Positions 54,535 through 64,000 of a DNA stretch of 64,000 nucleotides are shown piece by piece; the first letter of the stretch is position 1, and each line of letters begins with the position of its first letter. Both the position numbers and the translations under genes were made by a program. The DNA comes from Usnea hakonensis (Eukaryota; Ascomycota; Lecanoromycetes; Lecanorales; Parmeliaceae): assembly GCA_013423325.1 (NCBI GenBank), contig BLJB01000184.1:96757-160756 (forward strand), given 5' to 3'. Below the pieces are notes generated by a model. That model made no database searches. It was not told where the DNA came from and worked only from the letters and a program-made list of their open reading frames with translations.

Positions 54535-55896
54535 ATGCCTTACATGTACAAACTATTGGGCTTAGCGGCCATCATCTCAACTCTAGTAGCAGCCTCACCG
54601 GTGGTTGAGAACCCTCACCTGCGTTCTCTTGACGAACTCCTTCAGCTCGAGGAAAGACAAGATGCCAATACCGACGACTTGGAAACGGACGCTGCCACAG
54701 ACCCACTCCGTGATGGTAAGCGAAGATTTCCTGTCTACATATAACTACTGACACTACTATCAGCCCTCGACTACACCTCCATTTTCTCTGCCCAAGCGAC
54801 CGCAACATACTCTGCAGTTTCCACGGGGGCCTCGGCCAGCGATGCAGTCCTTGCCTCTGTAACAGCAGTGTCCCCAGGAAATGGGGCCGCAGGATCGCCA
54901 CCCGACCCAGACGAACAAGGGCGAATATACAATATTGATCACATTCTCGAACTACAATTTGTCGTCGGTGCATTCCAAGTTAATCCACGACCGTATGTCC
55001 TCAACTTTCCCAAAGGCTTTGGTACTATTCGTCATGGAGAGTGAAACCTTGCTGACATCCACCACCAAAAAGTACCACGGGCGCCACATCAATTCCCCTT
55101 GAAAACTGGAGCTCGGCCTCCATCGCATGCTTCACCTCAACCCGAGGCACCTACCCCCCGTAAGTCCCCCTCTCCCCCGCGATTCAAGCCCTACCACTCA
55201 AATCAACCCCCCCCCCTCTCCCCAGACAACAATCCGTCGCCTCCGCCTTCAGCGGCACCTTCAACCTCCAAGGCATCCCCAGCCGCTTCAACGGCTTCAA
55301 ACAACAAGTCTTCACCGGCCGCATCAAAACCAACCCCAACAACCCCAGCGACCGCACCTACCCGGACGACTTCGGCCCCGCGCTCCAGAAATTCCTCTCG
55401 GACAACGAACAGGACGTCTACGGCATCATCGACGACGTCGGCAAAGCCCTCGGCAGCGACGCCGTGGGCAACAACTCTGCGATCCAACCGTACTTCACCG
55501 CCTACGCCCAGGGCGAGTATCGCAGCGCCATCAGCTTCTTGTCCACTTGGACCGGCACGTCGTATACCGCTGCCGCTACCACGACCACGTCGTCTCATAC
55601 ATCCGCGGTACACCCGGCTTCTGCTACGGCTACGAAGAGTAAGAGCCCGGCTACGAAGACGAAGAGCGCTGCTCCGGCTTCTAAGACCTCGGCCGCGGGT
55701 ACGTAATCTCCTCATGACGAAAAATGATTGCAGTGTGCATTTTGCTGATAGTGTCTACATAGCGCCTGTCTGCTCGCCGGGCTTCTATGGAACCGACACG
55801 AATTGCGATAATAAGTGTAATGGCCTGACTGCCAAGTGCACGTGTATTGAATCTGGGTATGAAGTTTTCAGCGAGGCTTGCACTTGTACGTGCTAG
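54535..55896 (+). CDS. Secreted protein with Thr/Ser-rich linker and C-terminal Cys-rich module, five exons
   Basis: Exons 54535-54715, 54764-54992, 55073-55159, 55226-55698 and 55763-55896; phases match; 367 aa. Signal peptide MPYMYKLLGLAAIISTLVAA then SPVVEN, probably followed by a Kex2-type site after EERQ. The middle domain contains RIYNIDHILELQFVVGAF, a DHxLELQ phrase seen in other fungal secreted proteins, and QQVFTGRIKTNPNNPSDRTY, followed by an alpha-helical stretch. Next is a Thr/Ser/Lys/Ala-rich, probably O-glycosylated linker. The last 40 residues hold eight Cys (VCSPGFYGTDTNCDNKCNGL, then KCTCIESGYE, CTCTC), resembling a small disulfide-stabilised binding module. Extracellular; the function is not established. 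Confidence 0.8.
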
Positions 55897-56153
55897 AGGA
55901 GGTTGGAAAAGTGCGTTTTGCATAGGCTTGGGAGCGCGGGAAGGGTCGCTGCGGTGTTCCTGGCTCGTTCGTTGAGTCTTGGGTGGGAGGCATTGGGATG
56001 TCTGTCTTTCTTCCTGGTCTTGCATTCGCGGCGTTGGCGTCCACGGTGGAAGTCATTTATCGCGACTCCGGTTTTGGAAAGAGCGCTTGAATCAAAGAAG
56101 TTTGTTCTTCAAGAGTACTCCCCCTCATCTCCCTCCTCCTCCGCAAAACAGCC

Positions 56154-56186
56154 CATCCCATCCCATCCCATCCCATCCCATCCCAA
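56154..56186. repeat. (CCCAT)n microsatellite
   Basis: Six to seven CCCAT units in a row in the intergenic region after the secreted-protein gene. Confidence 0.85.
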
Positions 56187-56987
56187 ACCCCACTTACCCT
56201 TCCCTACCCACCCCGCACCAATACCAGTACTCTCGCCTTTAAGCACCCGAACCCCCGTCTTCAGCTCAGCTCTTAGACCCAATAGCAATATCAACCCCAT
56301 CACGTCATATAATCCTCCAGACTGAGAGAAGTATGTATCCCGTTCTATCCTATAGCCAATCATCCTCCTCCTCTATAGTCCACCCGTAAGGAAGGCTAGC
56401 CGGCTAGGTTGGTCAGATATCACTCTTTCAATCCCCATTTCCTTCTACCTACTTGCCCCTACGCTACCCTAGATAGAAAGAACGAACTCTGTCCGCGTTG
56501 AGTGACGAACCATACCATACCAAACCAAACCAAACAAAATCACCTTAAACGAAAATATCGTATCTTAATCCCATAGCTCGATAAATTGCAGGAAATCAAT
56601 TCCTGGATATATTGCTGGTCTTTGGAGGAAATTTTTGTTTGTTGGGGGGTTTCAAAGCACACTAGGCTAGGTGTTGTTTGAGAAGAGAAGAGGAGATGAG
56701 ATTGGTAGAGGGAGGGGGGGGATGTATGTTTTTATGACTTTAAGGATGGGAGGTATACTAGACGGATTGTGAGCTAGTGGGTGGGTGAGTGAGTGAGGGA
56801 GAGGTTGATTATATGTTGCCTTGGTGAGATGAGATGGGATAACGGAAGGAGAAGGGATTTTTGATGACTTCCTGACTTCCTTCCTTCCTTCTCCACCTAA
56901 AGCTTTTCTTTTCTTTTCTTCTATATATAAATATGAGTATATATGGGAAAACACCACAGGGATCAAACCACGACGGGGGCGATTGGA

Positions 56988-57027
56988 CGGAAGGAAGGAA
57001 GGAAGGGAGGGAGGGAGGGAGGGAGAG
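56988..57027. repeat. (GGAA)n/(GGGA)n microsatellite
   Basis: About four GGAA units passing into about five GGGA units, purine-only on the plus strand. Confidence 0.85.
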
Positions 57028-57377
57028 GAGGTGGGGAATCGCTTGCTTGTGACGGCTAGCGAGATGTGGAAATTAGAGTAGGTTGTGGATTTGAGTGAGT
57101 GAGTGGGTGAGTGAGTGAGTGAGTGAGTAGGTTTTTTTGTATGTATGGTACCTCCTATCTATCACCTCAAGATAACCAACCAACTAAAACAACTAGCTTC
57201 GAAGCACGTAGGTCGTTTCGAGGTGGATAGATAGCGCATGTCCGTTGCGTTTATTGAAGCGAAGCACACGCAGAAGCTTTCCTTTCTCATGATAGATGCA
57301 AAAACCCGTGCTGTTGCTTTGACTTTGATTTGTCGGGAAAGGGAAAGAGTGATGCCCGCGGGAACCCAACGACCGAC

Positions 57378-57791
57378 CTAGTGGCAGTGTGGCTGGCCGT
57401 CATTGGCGATGTAGCACCATTCGCCGCTCGCCTGGCAGTCGGCTGCGATTTGCCACTCGGTGCCGTCGCAGAGGAGCTGTTGAAGATGGGTGGAAATTAG
57501 CGTTTTTGGTTATTAAAGTAAAGCAAGGGAGATATGGTATGGTAAGGTATGTAGTTGGAGTGGAATTGTTGGGAGGATCTCTCTGTTGAGCGAGGGATAT
57601 AGCAAGAGTGATGGAGGAAGAGTGATGAATCAAGAAGGGTAACTCACGATCCCGTCCCCGCCACAGTTGCAGTCGTGGACACCGTATTGTGAGGCGGAGC
57701 ATGATGTATGGTATCCTTGGCAGTCGCCTTGGGCGGACACGAGGGTCAGGTAGAAAGCTACCGCTGTCAGGAGTGATTGGCGGAACATCAT
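57378..57791 (-). CDS. Small secreted cysteine-rich protein (80 aa)
   Basis: Exons (minus) 57791-57648 and 57476-57378 (intron GTGAGT..CAG, phase 0). Signal peptide MMFRQSLLTAVAFYLTLVSA, cleavage before QGDC. The mature 60 residues contain nine Cys: GDC, TSC, HDCNC, LLC, ADC, EWC and PHC. The pattern resembles fungal effector-like or antimicrobial-type small secreted proteins, and also the small modules ending in CYIANDGQPHC seen in many ascomycete secretomes. Function unknown. It is below the length most gene finders accept. Confidence 0.75.
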
Positions 57792-57924
57792 TTTGACGGT
57801 GGTGGAAAGATGGATGTGAAAGAGATTGATTGATTTTCTGCGCAGGAGTTCTTAAATGTTGGATTCGTTGTTGAAGAAGGAAGCTTTGGTGTCTGCATCT
57901 ATGATTCTGGGGAGTCGAGCGCTC

Positions 57925-57932
57925 TTTATATA
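57925..57932 (-). promoter_or_regulatory. TATA box of the small secreted protein
   Basis: Minus strand reads CTATATAAAGAG about 135 bp upstream of the ATG at 57791. Confidence 0.5.
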
Positions 57933-60168
57933 GACAAAGGATAGCTTGGTTGGCTTCTAGGCGGCCAGCAGTCGGTGTTCCGTTTGTGTTCTCTCAGGTG
58001 ATCAGATTCGAAAGAGCCGTGATAATTCTCTCTCCCTTACAAGCGGTGTGGGAGTCATGTCAGGCTGACCGTCTAGTCTTCGACAAGCCTGCCAATCACT
58101 GTCATTGCTACTACAAGGTCTCTACCGAAGTAGAGAAACGATACCAACCGGGTATAGGCAAATGATCAATTTGATCCCATGGACACGAACTTAATCCCAT
58201 GGCTCTGCAATCTGTCACTGTCTCGGTCGTAGTACCTCTCCGCTAAAGAAAAGCCTGTTGTACGAGGCCATATAAAGGACTAGTTTGCTTTGCGCGAGAA
58301 GCCTCCCAACACCTCTGGGGACAGCCTTCATATAAAATCAATTTTATCTTATACGTAAGTACTCGTACATGTCACTTTGAGAAACTTCTCATACATCCTG
58401 AATTAATAGAATTCACGGAAGTCATCGGATGCCCTATGAGCAGACGTTCTTCGATGGACCGGCCCATTTTGTTGTGTGCATAACTAGTGGAGTATGTCAG
58501 ATCCGTTCTATGAATGGGGTAATCGGGCCCGTTATACGTCTGACATTATGACGCCATATCTTACATCTCTTGGCGACGAACCCGCTCTTTTGCAATCGGT
58601 TCCAAGAGGGACGGTCCGTGGAAGACTAGGTATTCAAAGAGACGCAGATAGAAAAGAGGGGTGATGAGTGTAGAGGCGTAAAATAAAAGGATCGCGGTAC
58701 CATGAAGTTGATGGGATCATTTACCTTGAATAGAGTAGAGGTCGAATAAAGCTAAGGGTCTACTTCGCATAGTATTTCCATCCAAGCTAAGCTAGCCTGT
58801 AGGTTGGCTGTTAACAGCACAGTCGCCTGGGTATAGAGGCTGACGATGTGTCAAGATCTACGTTGTGGTGTAATGCTTGATGAGTAAGTAATGCTCGATG
58901 ATTACTGTTATCAGACGAGAGAAACATCTGCATGCAAGGTAAGGTAGGTAAGGTAAGGTTGACTAACCGCTATTGCTCGCGTTACATCCTGCACGTCTGA
59001 CTTAGCACAGCACATTGAAGCACCATGACGCTAGAGAACCAGCGCCGGATTCCACCCCGGCAGGGGCAGGTGTGAGCATATACTGAAAGATAATGAGATG
59101 GATGAGCCGATCTATTTTGGATGGTAGATTGGATGGTGGAAACCAATCTAGCCCGATTAGAGTTGGCAATGATTCTCGATCAGTATTCACGTCCGTCATG
59201 ATGGCCGAATTAGTAAGTCGCCAACTACCTAGAGACGCGGTCTGATAAGTCCATCTTCCAATTATCATTGATTTAGAGTGCTAGAGAAAGAGGTCAACAG
59301 AACAATATGGTCAGTGCACTATCGGAAGAGTGATAAAGTCGATGAGTTTGAGTGGTAGACAGGCCTCATGCGGAATTACTTCCTGTTAGTGCTGAGTAGG
59401 GAGTACGGCTGGATAGATCACGCGCCCTGCGCTCGTACTCTTCAGCCGAATTCCATTCCAAAATACTTAACCCCACAAAGCAATCAATCATTGTAAAATC
59501 GTCCCCTCCGAGACGCGCTTATGAACGAACAACCTAGAGCCAATCAATGCAAAACCCCCCCCCAAACACCAAGGGTACACGCTTGCTCGGCCAAGAACTT
59601 TCTCCATCCGTCGTTCGTTCTACTTGCAGAGGAAGCGCACTATCGATCCAATATACCTACTATAGATCAGATCGCATCGGATCAGATCGGATCGCAGTGG
59701 TAAGCAAGCAAGCAAAGCATCAAGGTCCTGACTGTAAATGCGCCCCAATTTCGAAAATAGCAACTCGTCACCTACCCGGAGGAACAATTGCTTGCGCGGT
59801 TCACGATAAGAGCGTTAATGAGTGGGCTAGTTCGATAAGGGGAAGGGAGGGAAGGGAAGGGAGGGGAAGGGGAGAAAGATGGCGAGCGAGCGAAGGGATT
59901 CTGGGAATTTGGTGTGTAGTTGGTTGGAGAGGCTGGTGATTTGAGTATGGAAAGCTGGTAGTTTATGCCTAACTTACCTTACATACTCCACATAAACACA
60001 CACATCCCCCCCCCCCCCCCCCTTTTTTTTTTTTTTTTGTNNCAAAGCCCCCCCCCCCCCCACCTTTTTTTTTTTTGGCAGGGAATAGATATGCACACAC
60101 ACATACACACACACACTAGTACACAAAAAAAATAATCAAACGACCCATGGGTTCGATTCTCGCAATAC
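57933..60168. other. Gene-poor region of about 2.2 kb with an assembly gap
   Basis: No gene seen. Contains AAGGTAAGGT repeats near 58938-58962, GATCGGATC-type repeats near 59680, and poly-C/poly-T tracts at 60007-60076 surrounding NN at 60041-60042, an unresolved assembly position. Confidence 0.5.
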
Positions 60169-60247
60169 TGCGTTAGGAGGGAATCGAACCCCCGGCTCGT
60201 CGAGATTTTACTGGCAACGACGAATTTTACCACTAAACCACTAACGC
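60169..60247 (-). tRNA. tRNA-Gly (GCC) with short intron
   Basis: The minus strand folds as a tRNA: acceptor GCGTTAG pairs perfectly with CTAACGC, discriminator A. D-arm TGGTTTAGTGGTAAAA. Anticodon stem CGTCG/CGACG encloses TTGCCAGTAAAATCT, i.e. a seven-base loop with anticodon GCC plus about 8 extra bases directly after position 37, where nuclear tRNA introns sit. T-arm GGGGGTTCGATTCCCTC. Without the 8 bases the length is the normal 71 nt. Confidence 0.85.
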
Positions 60248-60581
60248 TTTTGCTATGAATGGTGGAGCTTAATTTGCAATATAATTATTTTTTTACAAAG
60301 CAATCTTGATGGAAAATTTTTGGAATTGATATAAATGATGTATGTGCTAGGTACTACTCTACGTACTTAGAGTATCGCTTTGCATACAGGCCCAATTTGT
60401 GTTTTAATTTACTTATCTTGTGTGTGGAATAATGGATTTTTTAATTTAATTTCGCGTGCTATGGGTTGGAGATATTGGATGATTGGATGTATGAATGAAT
60501 CATTGCAGATGAAACTATCCTGCCCCTTCAGTGCTAACGCCTCCAACGCAAAACATTTCCCCGCACGCACGTATGAGAACC

Positions 60582-61430
60582 CTACCACTCGGACCCAAAG
60601 ACCCTCTCGGCCCAACGATCCTCAAGCGTCGGACTCTCATCGCGCTCAGGAATCCTATCGCTATCGAATTCCTCTTCTGTATCCGTGCCATCACTGCTGC
60701 TATCACCCGTATCATCTTCCGTACCCTCGCCAGTCGCGGGAATTTCTTCAAACTCGTACGGCTCCGGCGTCTTACGACGGATCAGTTCCAACGCGTCCTC
60801 CTCGCTGATTGCAAGCGTTTCTGAAGGATCAACGACTCTTCTGCCCAACACGGTCAGGTGCGGCATGCCGCTGGAGTCGCGGTGGGTCTTTTGGCAGACG
60901 ATGAATTCAATGTAGTGATAGCCATTCGCATCCCTTTCGTCCCGCAACCTGAGATCCAAGTCTTCGAGCCTCCTCGCGTCTTCGAAAAATGGCCGCTTAC
61001 TGCCATCTGCAGAGATCGACTCGCTCTTGATGAATTTGACATTCTTGAGCACCTCGAGATCTGCGTTGAACTGACAACCGAAAGTCACTCTTTTTTCGGT
61101 GTTTCTAAAAATGCGAACCTCGGCCCTGTGCGTTGGAGGCCAGGTGTCGTAGTCTGAGCCTTCGTCGCTGCTGTCCGAGTCATTCTTGCTATTTGCCCAA
61201 GGATCAGGTATAGCGTAGAGTTGAACAAATTCTTTGAGATGCGAATTCGAGTATTTCTGCGTGATATCTCGTGGTGCGAAGATGGGATCGTGATCGTAGT
61301 GCCAGACAAACTCATAGGTAGAAACAGGCTTGTCTGGTCCGTCACATTCTTGAGGATCTGGAGCAAGTGGCTCTTGCTCGCCTAATGAATTGGCAGTCTC
61401 AGTATTAGCACTCATGTTTGAATGAAGCAT
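60582..61430 (-). CDS. Hypothetical protein, acidic C-terminus
   Basis: 282 aa single frame; a second Met at residue 6 (MSANTETANSLGEQ) is the likelier start. The globular middle (residues about 35-200) has coding-like alternation: YEFVWHYDHDPIFAPRDITQ, KEFVQLYAIPDPWAN, RRLEDLDLRLRDERDANGYH, YIEFIVCQKTH. It is followed by an acidic Asp/Glu/Ser-rich tail ending in LEDRWAERVFGSEW. No family recognised; nothing suggests secretion or membrane insertion. Confidence 0.6.
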   Translation of the reverse strand: MLHSNMSANTETANSLGEQEPLAPDPQECDGPDKPVSTYEFVWHYDHDPIFAPRDITQKYSNSHLKEFVQLYAIPDPWANSKNDSDSSDEGSDYDTWPPTHRAEVRIFRNTEKRVTFGCQFNADLEVLKNVKFIKSESISADGSKRPFFEDARRLEDLDLRLRDERDANGYHYIEFIVCQKTHRDSSGMPHLTVLGRRVVDPSETLAISEEDALELIRRKTPEPYEFEEIPATGEGTEDDTGDSSSDGTDTEEEFDSDRIPERDESPTLEDRWAERVFGSEW

Positions 61431-62454
61431 ACGCCACGACGGTAGTCATCTCCGGCGTATCACAGGCTTCCACACTAGAAGATTGTCACCTGTAGAATAA
61501 GATCCATGAGGGCCAATTCTCTTTTTGGAAGCCCTGTCCTCCACGTCGGTGGCCATGACACTGACTGAATGCGTAGAGATTCCGAATGCCTTGCGAAGCT
61601 GGCTTACTTTTCCATCAGGAAATGAGGGTGGAGGACTCAGTTGGCGGGACATTTGATCGTCTTGTGGATATGTATGATAACTGCGAATGCTTGATATCTT
61701 CGTTAACTGGTTCCCTGACTTTTGCAAGATATCTTCTGCATCTGAAAGCTATACGGGACCGTAAGAGACGTTGTACTACACTATTGGTCGGAGCCGGACT
61801 TCGAAGGATGTCCGATAATGAACTGAAATGCCACCTTCCCTTCTTAGGCATCTCCACGGATTTGCGGTCGACTGTATTTACAGAAGCGATATTTCTAATT
61901 GGTGGCATATATTGGAAATTTGAGAGCTGGAGGATATTACTGGTAGTATCAGAGGGGTGAAGAGCGTTGATGATCAAGAATATTTGCTGTAGAGAATTTA
62001 GCGCCTGTTGACTGACAATTGCAATTGTCTCTTTTGAAGTATGGTGGTCAATAAGTTCGTGCACTGTTCGTTTCAAGTCTCTCAGTGAGACCTTATCACA
62101 CATTCGGGGAATGTGATATCGTAGATTTGCGTTCGATGAACAGATTTATTCTTGCAAGGATCGATATCGGAAAATCTGGGATCGACTCTTGCCATAGGCA
62201 CGTCATTGTATGATCAAGCGTTAGTGTAGCAGCGTGCCTGGGTCTGAGTTGCGGGTTTCTGGACTTCAGACTCCTGAATGTGTACCCAGTCATTGGAACT
62301 CGGATCCTCCCACGTACCGCCACGTTGTCAGCAGTCTCTTCAGTACCCACCTGCAGTCTCGGACGACATGATCAGAAGACACGACTAGACAACAACAAAA
62401 CGAACAAATTGAGCCTCGAATGTACCCGCACCGCCATGCTGTCCGATTAGATGA
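61431..62454. other. Fragmentary open frames on the minus strand
   Basis: Minus-strand frames of 93, 162 and 84 codons overlap here (61446-62350). Parts look coding (TKETIAIVSQQALNSLQQIF followed by LIINALHP), but no domain or splice chain could be assembled. Either an unrecognised multi-exon gene or a decayed one. Confidence 0.3.
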
Positions 62455-63236
62455 TTACCGCTTCACCAGCGTGACAGCGAGTTCATTGGCAGCTTCTTCC
62501 AGAACAGCTGGTCCTCGAGGGAAGAAAACGACTGGAATTCGAATGTCAGGCTCTGATTGAAGGCCGAAGGACTTGATCATTCTGCCAGCGCTCGTCCTAG
62601 ATCTCGTGTCCCTTATGCTGATTCCATCTATCCTAGAATGGAATTTATGGTTGAAGTAACTGGGGAGGAAGCTGACGTGAGCCGTTTGGGGATCGAAGTG
62701 ATCCACATGATCCTGAATACACAGAGTTGTCGCCAGGGCATTCATTGACTCCTCGCCGAATATTTTGCCCATCGTTCCAAAGGCTGACGAGGTCTTCATT
62801 GACCCGTATGATACGATCTGCCTCCTCGACGCTGTAGCTGCGTGGATTACATGCACCGATTCTGACGCGAGTAGAACTCTGGAAGTCGAAGATTGAAATA
62901 TTTCGCTGTGAGGTCGACAACAGCAAGAAGTGCAGCTCCTTTGGAGATATCGATTGCGCGTGGTGGTGATAGGGGAAGCAAGGATGTGGGTCCCGATGAT
63001 TTTGCGAGGCCAGCACTTGACTTACTCCGGGAGTGAAGTTTCTGACGCCTAGAGCAGTATGTATGGAATTTGATTCTGGCGGGATGATCGAGAGCCTGTC
63101 GGTTTGGCATTGTAAATTTCACGCAATCTCGCACAACCTCGGATGTGGTCTTATTTCTTGCTTTCGAACCCTTCAAGACACCGGCTCCTGCCAACTCGTA
63201 AATCTCGACTCCGTGATCAAGCAAGCCACATCCCAC
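62455..63236 (-). CDS. Hypothetical multi-exon or decayed gene
   Basis: Three overlapping minus-strand frames each contain coding-like segments: DCVKFTMPNRQALDHPARIK near the 5' end, TRVRIGACNPRSYSVEEADR followed by IIRVNEDLVSLWNDGQNIR in the middle, and PDIRIPVVFFPRGPAVLEEA followed by ANELAVTLVKR at the 3' end (stop at 62455). Frame changes between them would need two introns, whose sites I could not fix. No family recognised. Confidence 0.3.
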
Positions 63237-63296
63237 ACTCTCATCCTCATACCCACCACCCGCTTCCCCCCCCTCCTCAACCCCTCCCCTCCCCCC

Positions 63297-63638
63297 TCAC
63301 ACACCCCCCTCCCTCAACCCCCTCAACTTCCCCCATACCCTCCTCTCCATCTCCCTCTCCATCCTCAACTTCTCCCTCTCCCCCTCCACCTCCCTCCCCC
63401 TCCTCTCTCCCTCCTCCACCACCTCCCGAATCCTCCCTACCACCTCCTCATACGCCCGCTCAATCTCTTTCCGGCTCATCGTCTGCAAAATTTCTGCTTT
63501 GCGGGCGTCGAGGGCGGCTTGCTGGGCGGGGGAGCGGGGGAGGTTGGTTATGAGGCCGTGGGGGTAGGTGGAGGTGAAAGGGGGGGAGGGGAGGCCGCGT
63601 TTGGGGAAGTGGGGTTGGGGGGATTTGGGGGTGTCCAT
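63297..63638 (-). CDS. Small conserved-looking coiled-coil protein, 113 aa
   Basis: Single frame starting MDTPKSPQPHFPKRGLPSPP with Pro-rich first 40 residues, then SPAQQAALDARKAEILQTMS followed by RKEIERAYEEVVGRIREVVE, a long charged helix predicted as coiled coil by heptad-like spacing. Cytoplasmic or nuclear, function unknown. It is divergent, 244 bp from the ATG at 63883. Confidence 0.65.
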   Translation of the reverse strand: MDTPKSPQPHFPKRGLPSPPFTSTYPHGLITNLPRSPAQQAALDARKAEILQTMSRKEIERAYEEVVGRIREVVEEGERRGREVEGEREKLRMEREMERRVWGKLRGLREGGV

Positions 63639-63882
63639 TGCTGTTGGGTTGGGTTGGGTGGTGGAGGATGATTGTCAAAGGGTAGGTTGTATTTCTGATC
63701 CAAAGTAAAAGCGTTTTACTTTGATTTGATAGTTGTATCAAGCTCCGCTGTGCGCAATTTCTAATAAGAAGCAAAAAAGCACTCCCACTACCCGGCGCTC
63801 ACCCCAAATATCTCCAAATACCCTCCTCTCTCCCCATCACATCATACCCACACACAACCTCTCATCCACCGCTCCATAAAAA

Positions 63883-63885
63883 ATG
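63883..63885 (+). CDS. Start codon exon of a gene truncated by the window end
   Basis: CCATAAAAAATG is followed immediately by the donor GTACGT, with an upstream C/A-rich leader. A one-codon first exon (ATG then intron) is typical of fungal ribosomal-protein and other translation genes. The rest of the gene lies beyond the window or within the C-rich sequence, so the product cannot be named. Confidence 0.4.
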
Positions 63886-63934
63886 GTACGTCCCCCCTCC
63901 CCTCCCCCCCCATATACCCCCTCCCCTTCCCCAT

Positions 63935-63937
63935 CCC

Positions 63938-63988
<51 letters not shown>

Positions 63989-63989
63989 A
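63935..63989. repeat. Poly-C tract at the window end
   Basis: More than 45 consecutive C with a few A near the end. Possibly an assembly artefact like the poly-G at 49828. Confidence 0.8.
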
Positions 63990-64000
63990 CCCACCCCCCC

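Larger units (their letters stand above)
55897..57377. other. Intergenic with simple repeats
   Basis: About 1.5 kb without gene. Microsatellites include CCCAT pentamers at 56154-56186, (GGAA)n/(GGGA)n at 56988-57027, GAGT repeats at 57091-57128, and poly-pyrimidine at 56880-56920. Confidence 0.5.

Noticed and set aside
55203..55715. 170-codon Arg/Gly-rich minus-strand frame
   Set aside because: Antisense of exon 4 of the secreted-protein gene.

Overview
This is nuclear DNA of a filamentous ascomycete (Pezizomycotina). The evidence is short GT-AG introns (mostly 45-150 nt) with CTAAC/CTGAC-like branch points, a Zn2Cys6 regulator, a BER-type P450, a WGR-type PARP, an intron-bearing tRNA-Gly, a NACHT-WD40 NLR with a HeLo-like neighbour, and several small secreted cysteine-containing proteins. 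The family content is compatible with Leotiomycetes, but I cannot fix genus or class from the sequence alone. Exon structures were deduced by reading splice sites and checking that phases match; none is supported by transcripts.

Layout. 0.7-2.6 kb: J-domain protein (-). 3.9-4.1 kb: a 238-bp MITE with perfect 25-bp terminal inverted repeats. 6.2-9 kb: glutaredoxin (+) and an Aim18-like chalcone-isomerase-fold protein (+). 9.4-10.4 kb: secreted protein (-). 11.3-15.8 kb: fumarylacetoacetase (-) divergent from a Zn2Cys6 factor (+). 16-19 kb: class I O-methyltransferase (+) and PARP (-). 20.3-22.8 kb: two protein-methyltransferase-like genes (+). 23-25.1 kb: GID4/Vid24 substrate receptor (-). 25.9-27.1 kb: DgoD-like galactonate dehydratase (+). 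28.3-31.5 kb: a tandem family of three cysteine-rich proteins with duplicated promoters and UTRs, followed by a RING protein. 34-35.3 kb: diverged 305-310 bp tandem repeats and a second TIR-flanked AT-rich element. 35.9-37.8 kb: intact seven-exon cytochrome P450 (+). 38-40.5 kb: unknown 158-aa protein (-) and a single-pass cysteine-rich surface protein (+). 41-42.9 kb: intronless sucrose-phosphate-synthase-like GT4 enzyme (-), an outlier and possible horizontal acquisition. 43.6-49 kb: HeLo-like protein (-) divergent from a NACHT-WD40 NLR (+). 49.8 kb: long poly-G. 50.8-52.8 kb: DUF4246 protein (-). 54.5-57.8 kb: two secreted proteins. 60.2 kb: tRNA-Gly. 60.6-63.6 kb: hypothetical proteins. 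63.88 kb: an ATG directly followed by an intron donor, probably the start of a gene truncated by the window end.

The most interesting unit is 43.6-49 kb. The small HeLo-like protein ends in two glycine-rich pseudo-repeats, one of which resembles the extreme N-terminus of the divergently transcribed NLR. This is the HET-S/NWD2 arrangement (effector with C-terminal amyloid motif, adjacent NLR with the matching N-terminal motif). The NLR carries one in-frame TAA between Walker B and the sensor region, so this allele is either broken or yields a short product. Second in interest is the 28-31 kb tandem family, two members of which end in the CaaX box CVVQ and whose promoters were copied together with the genes.
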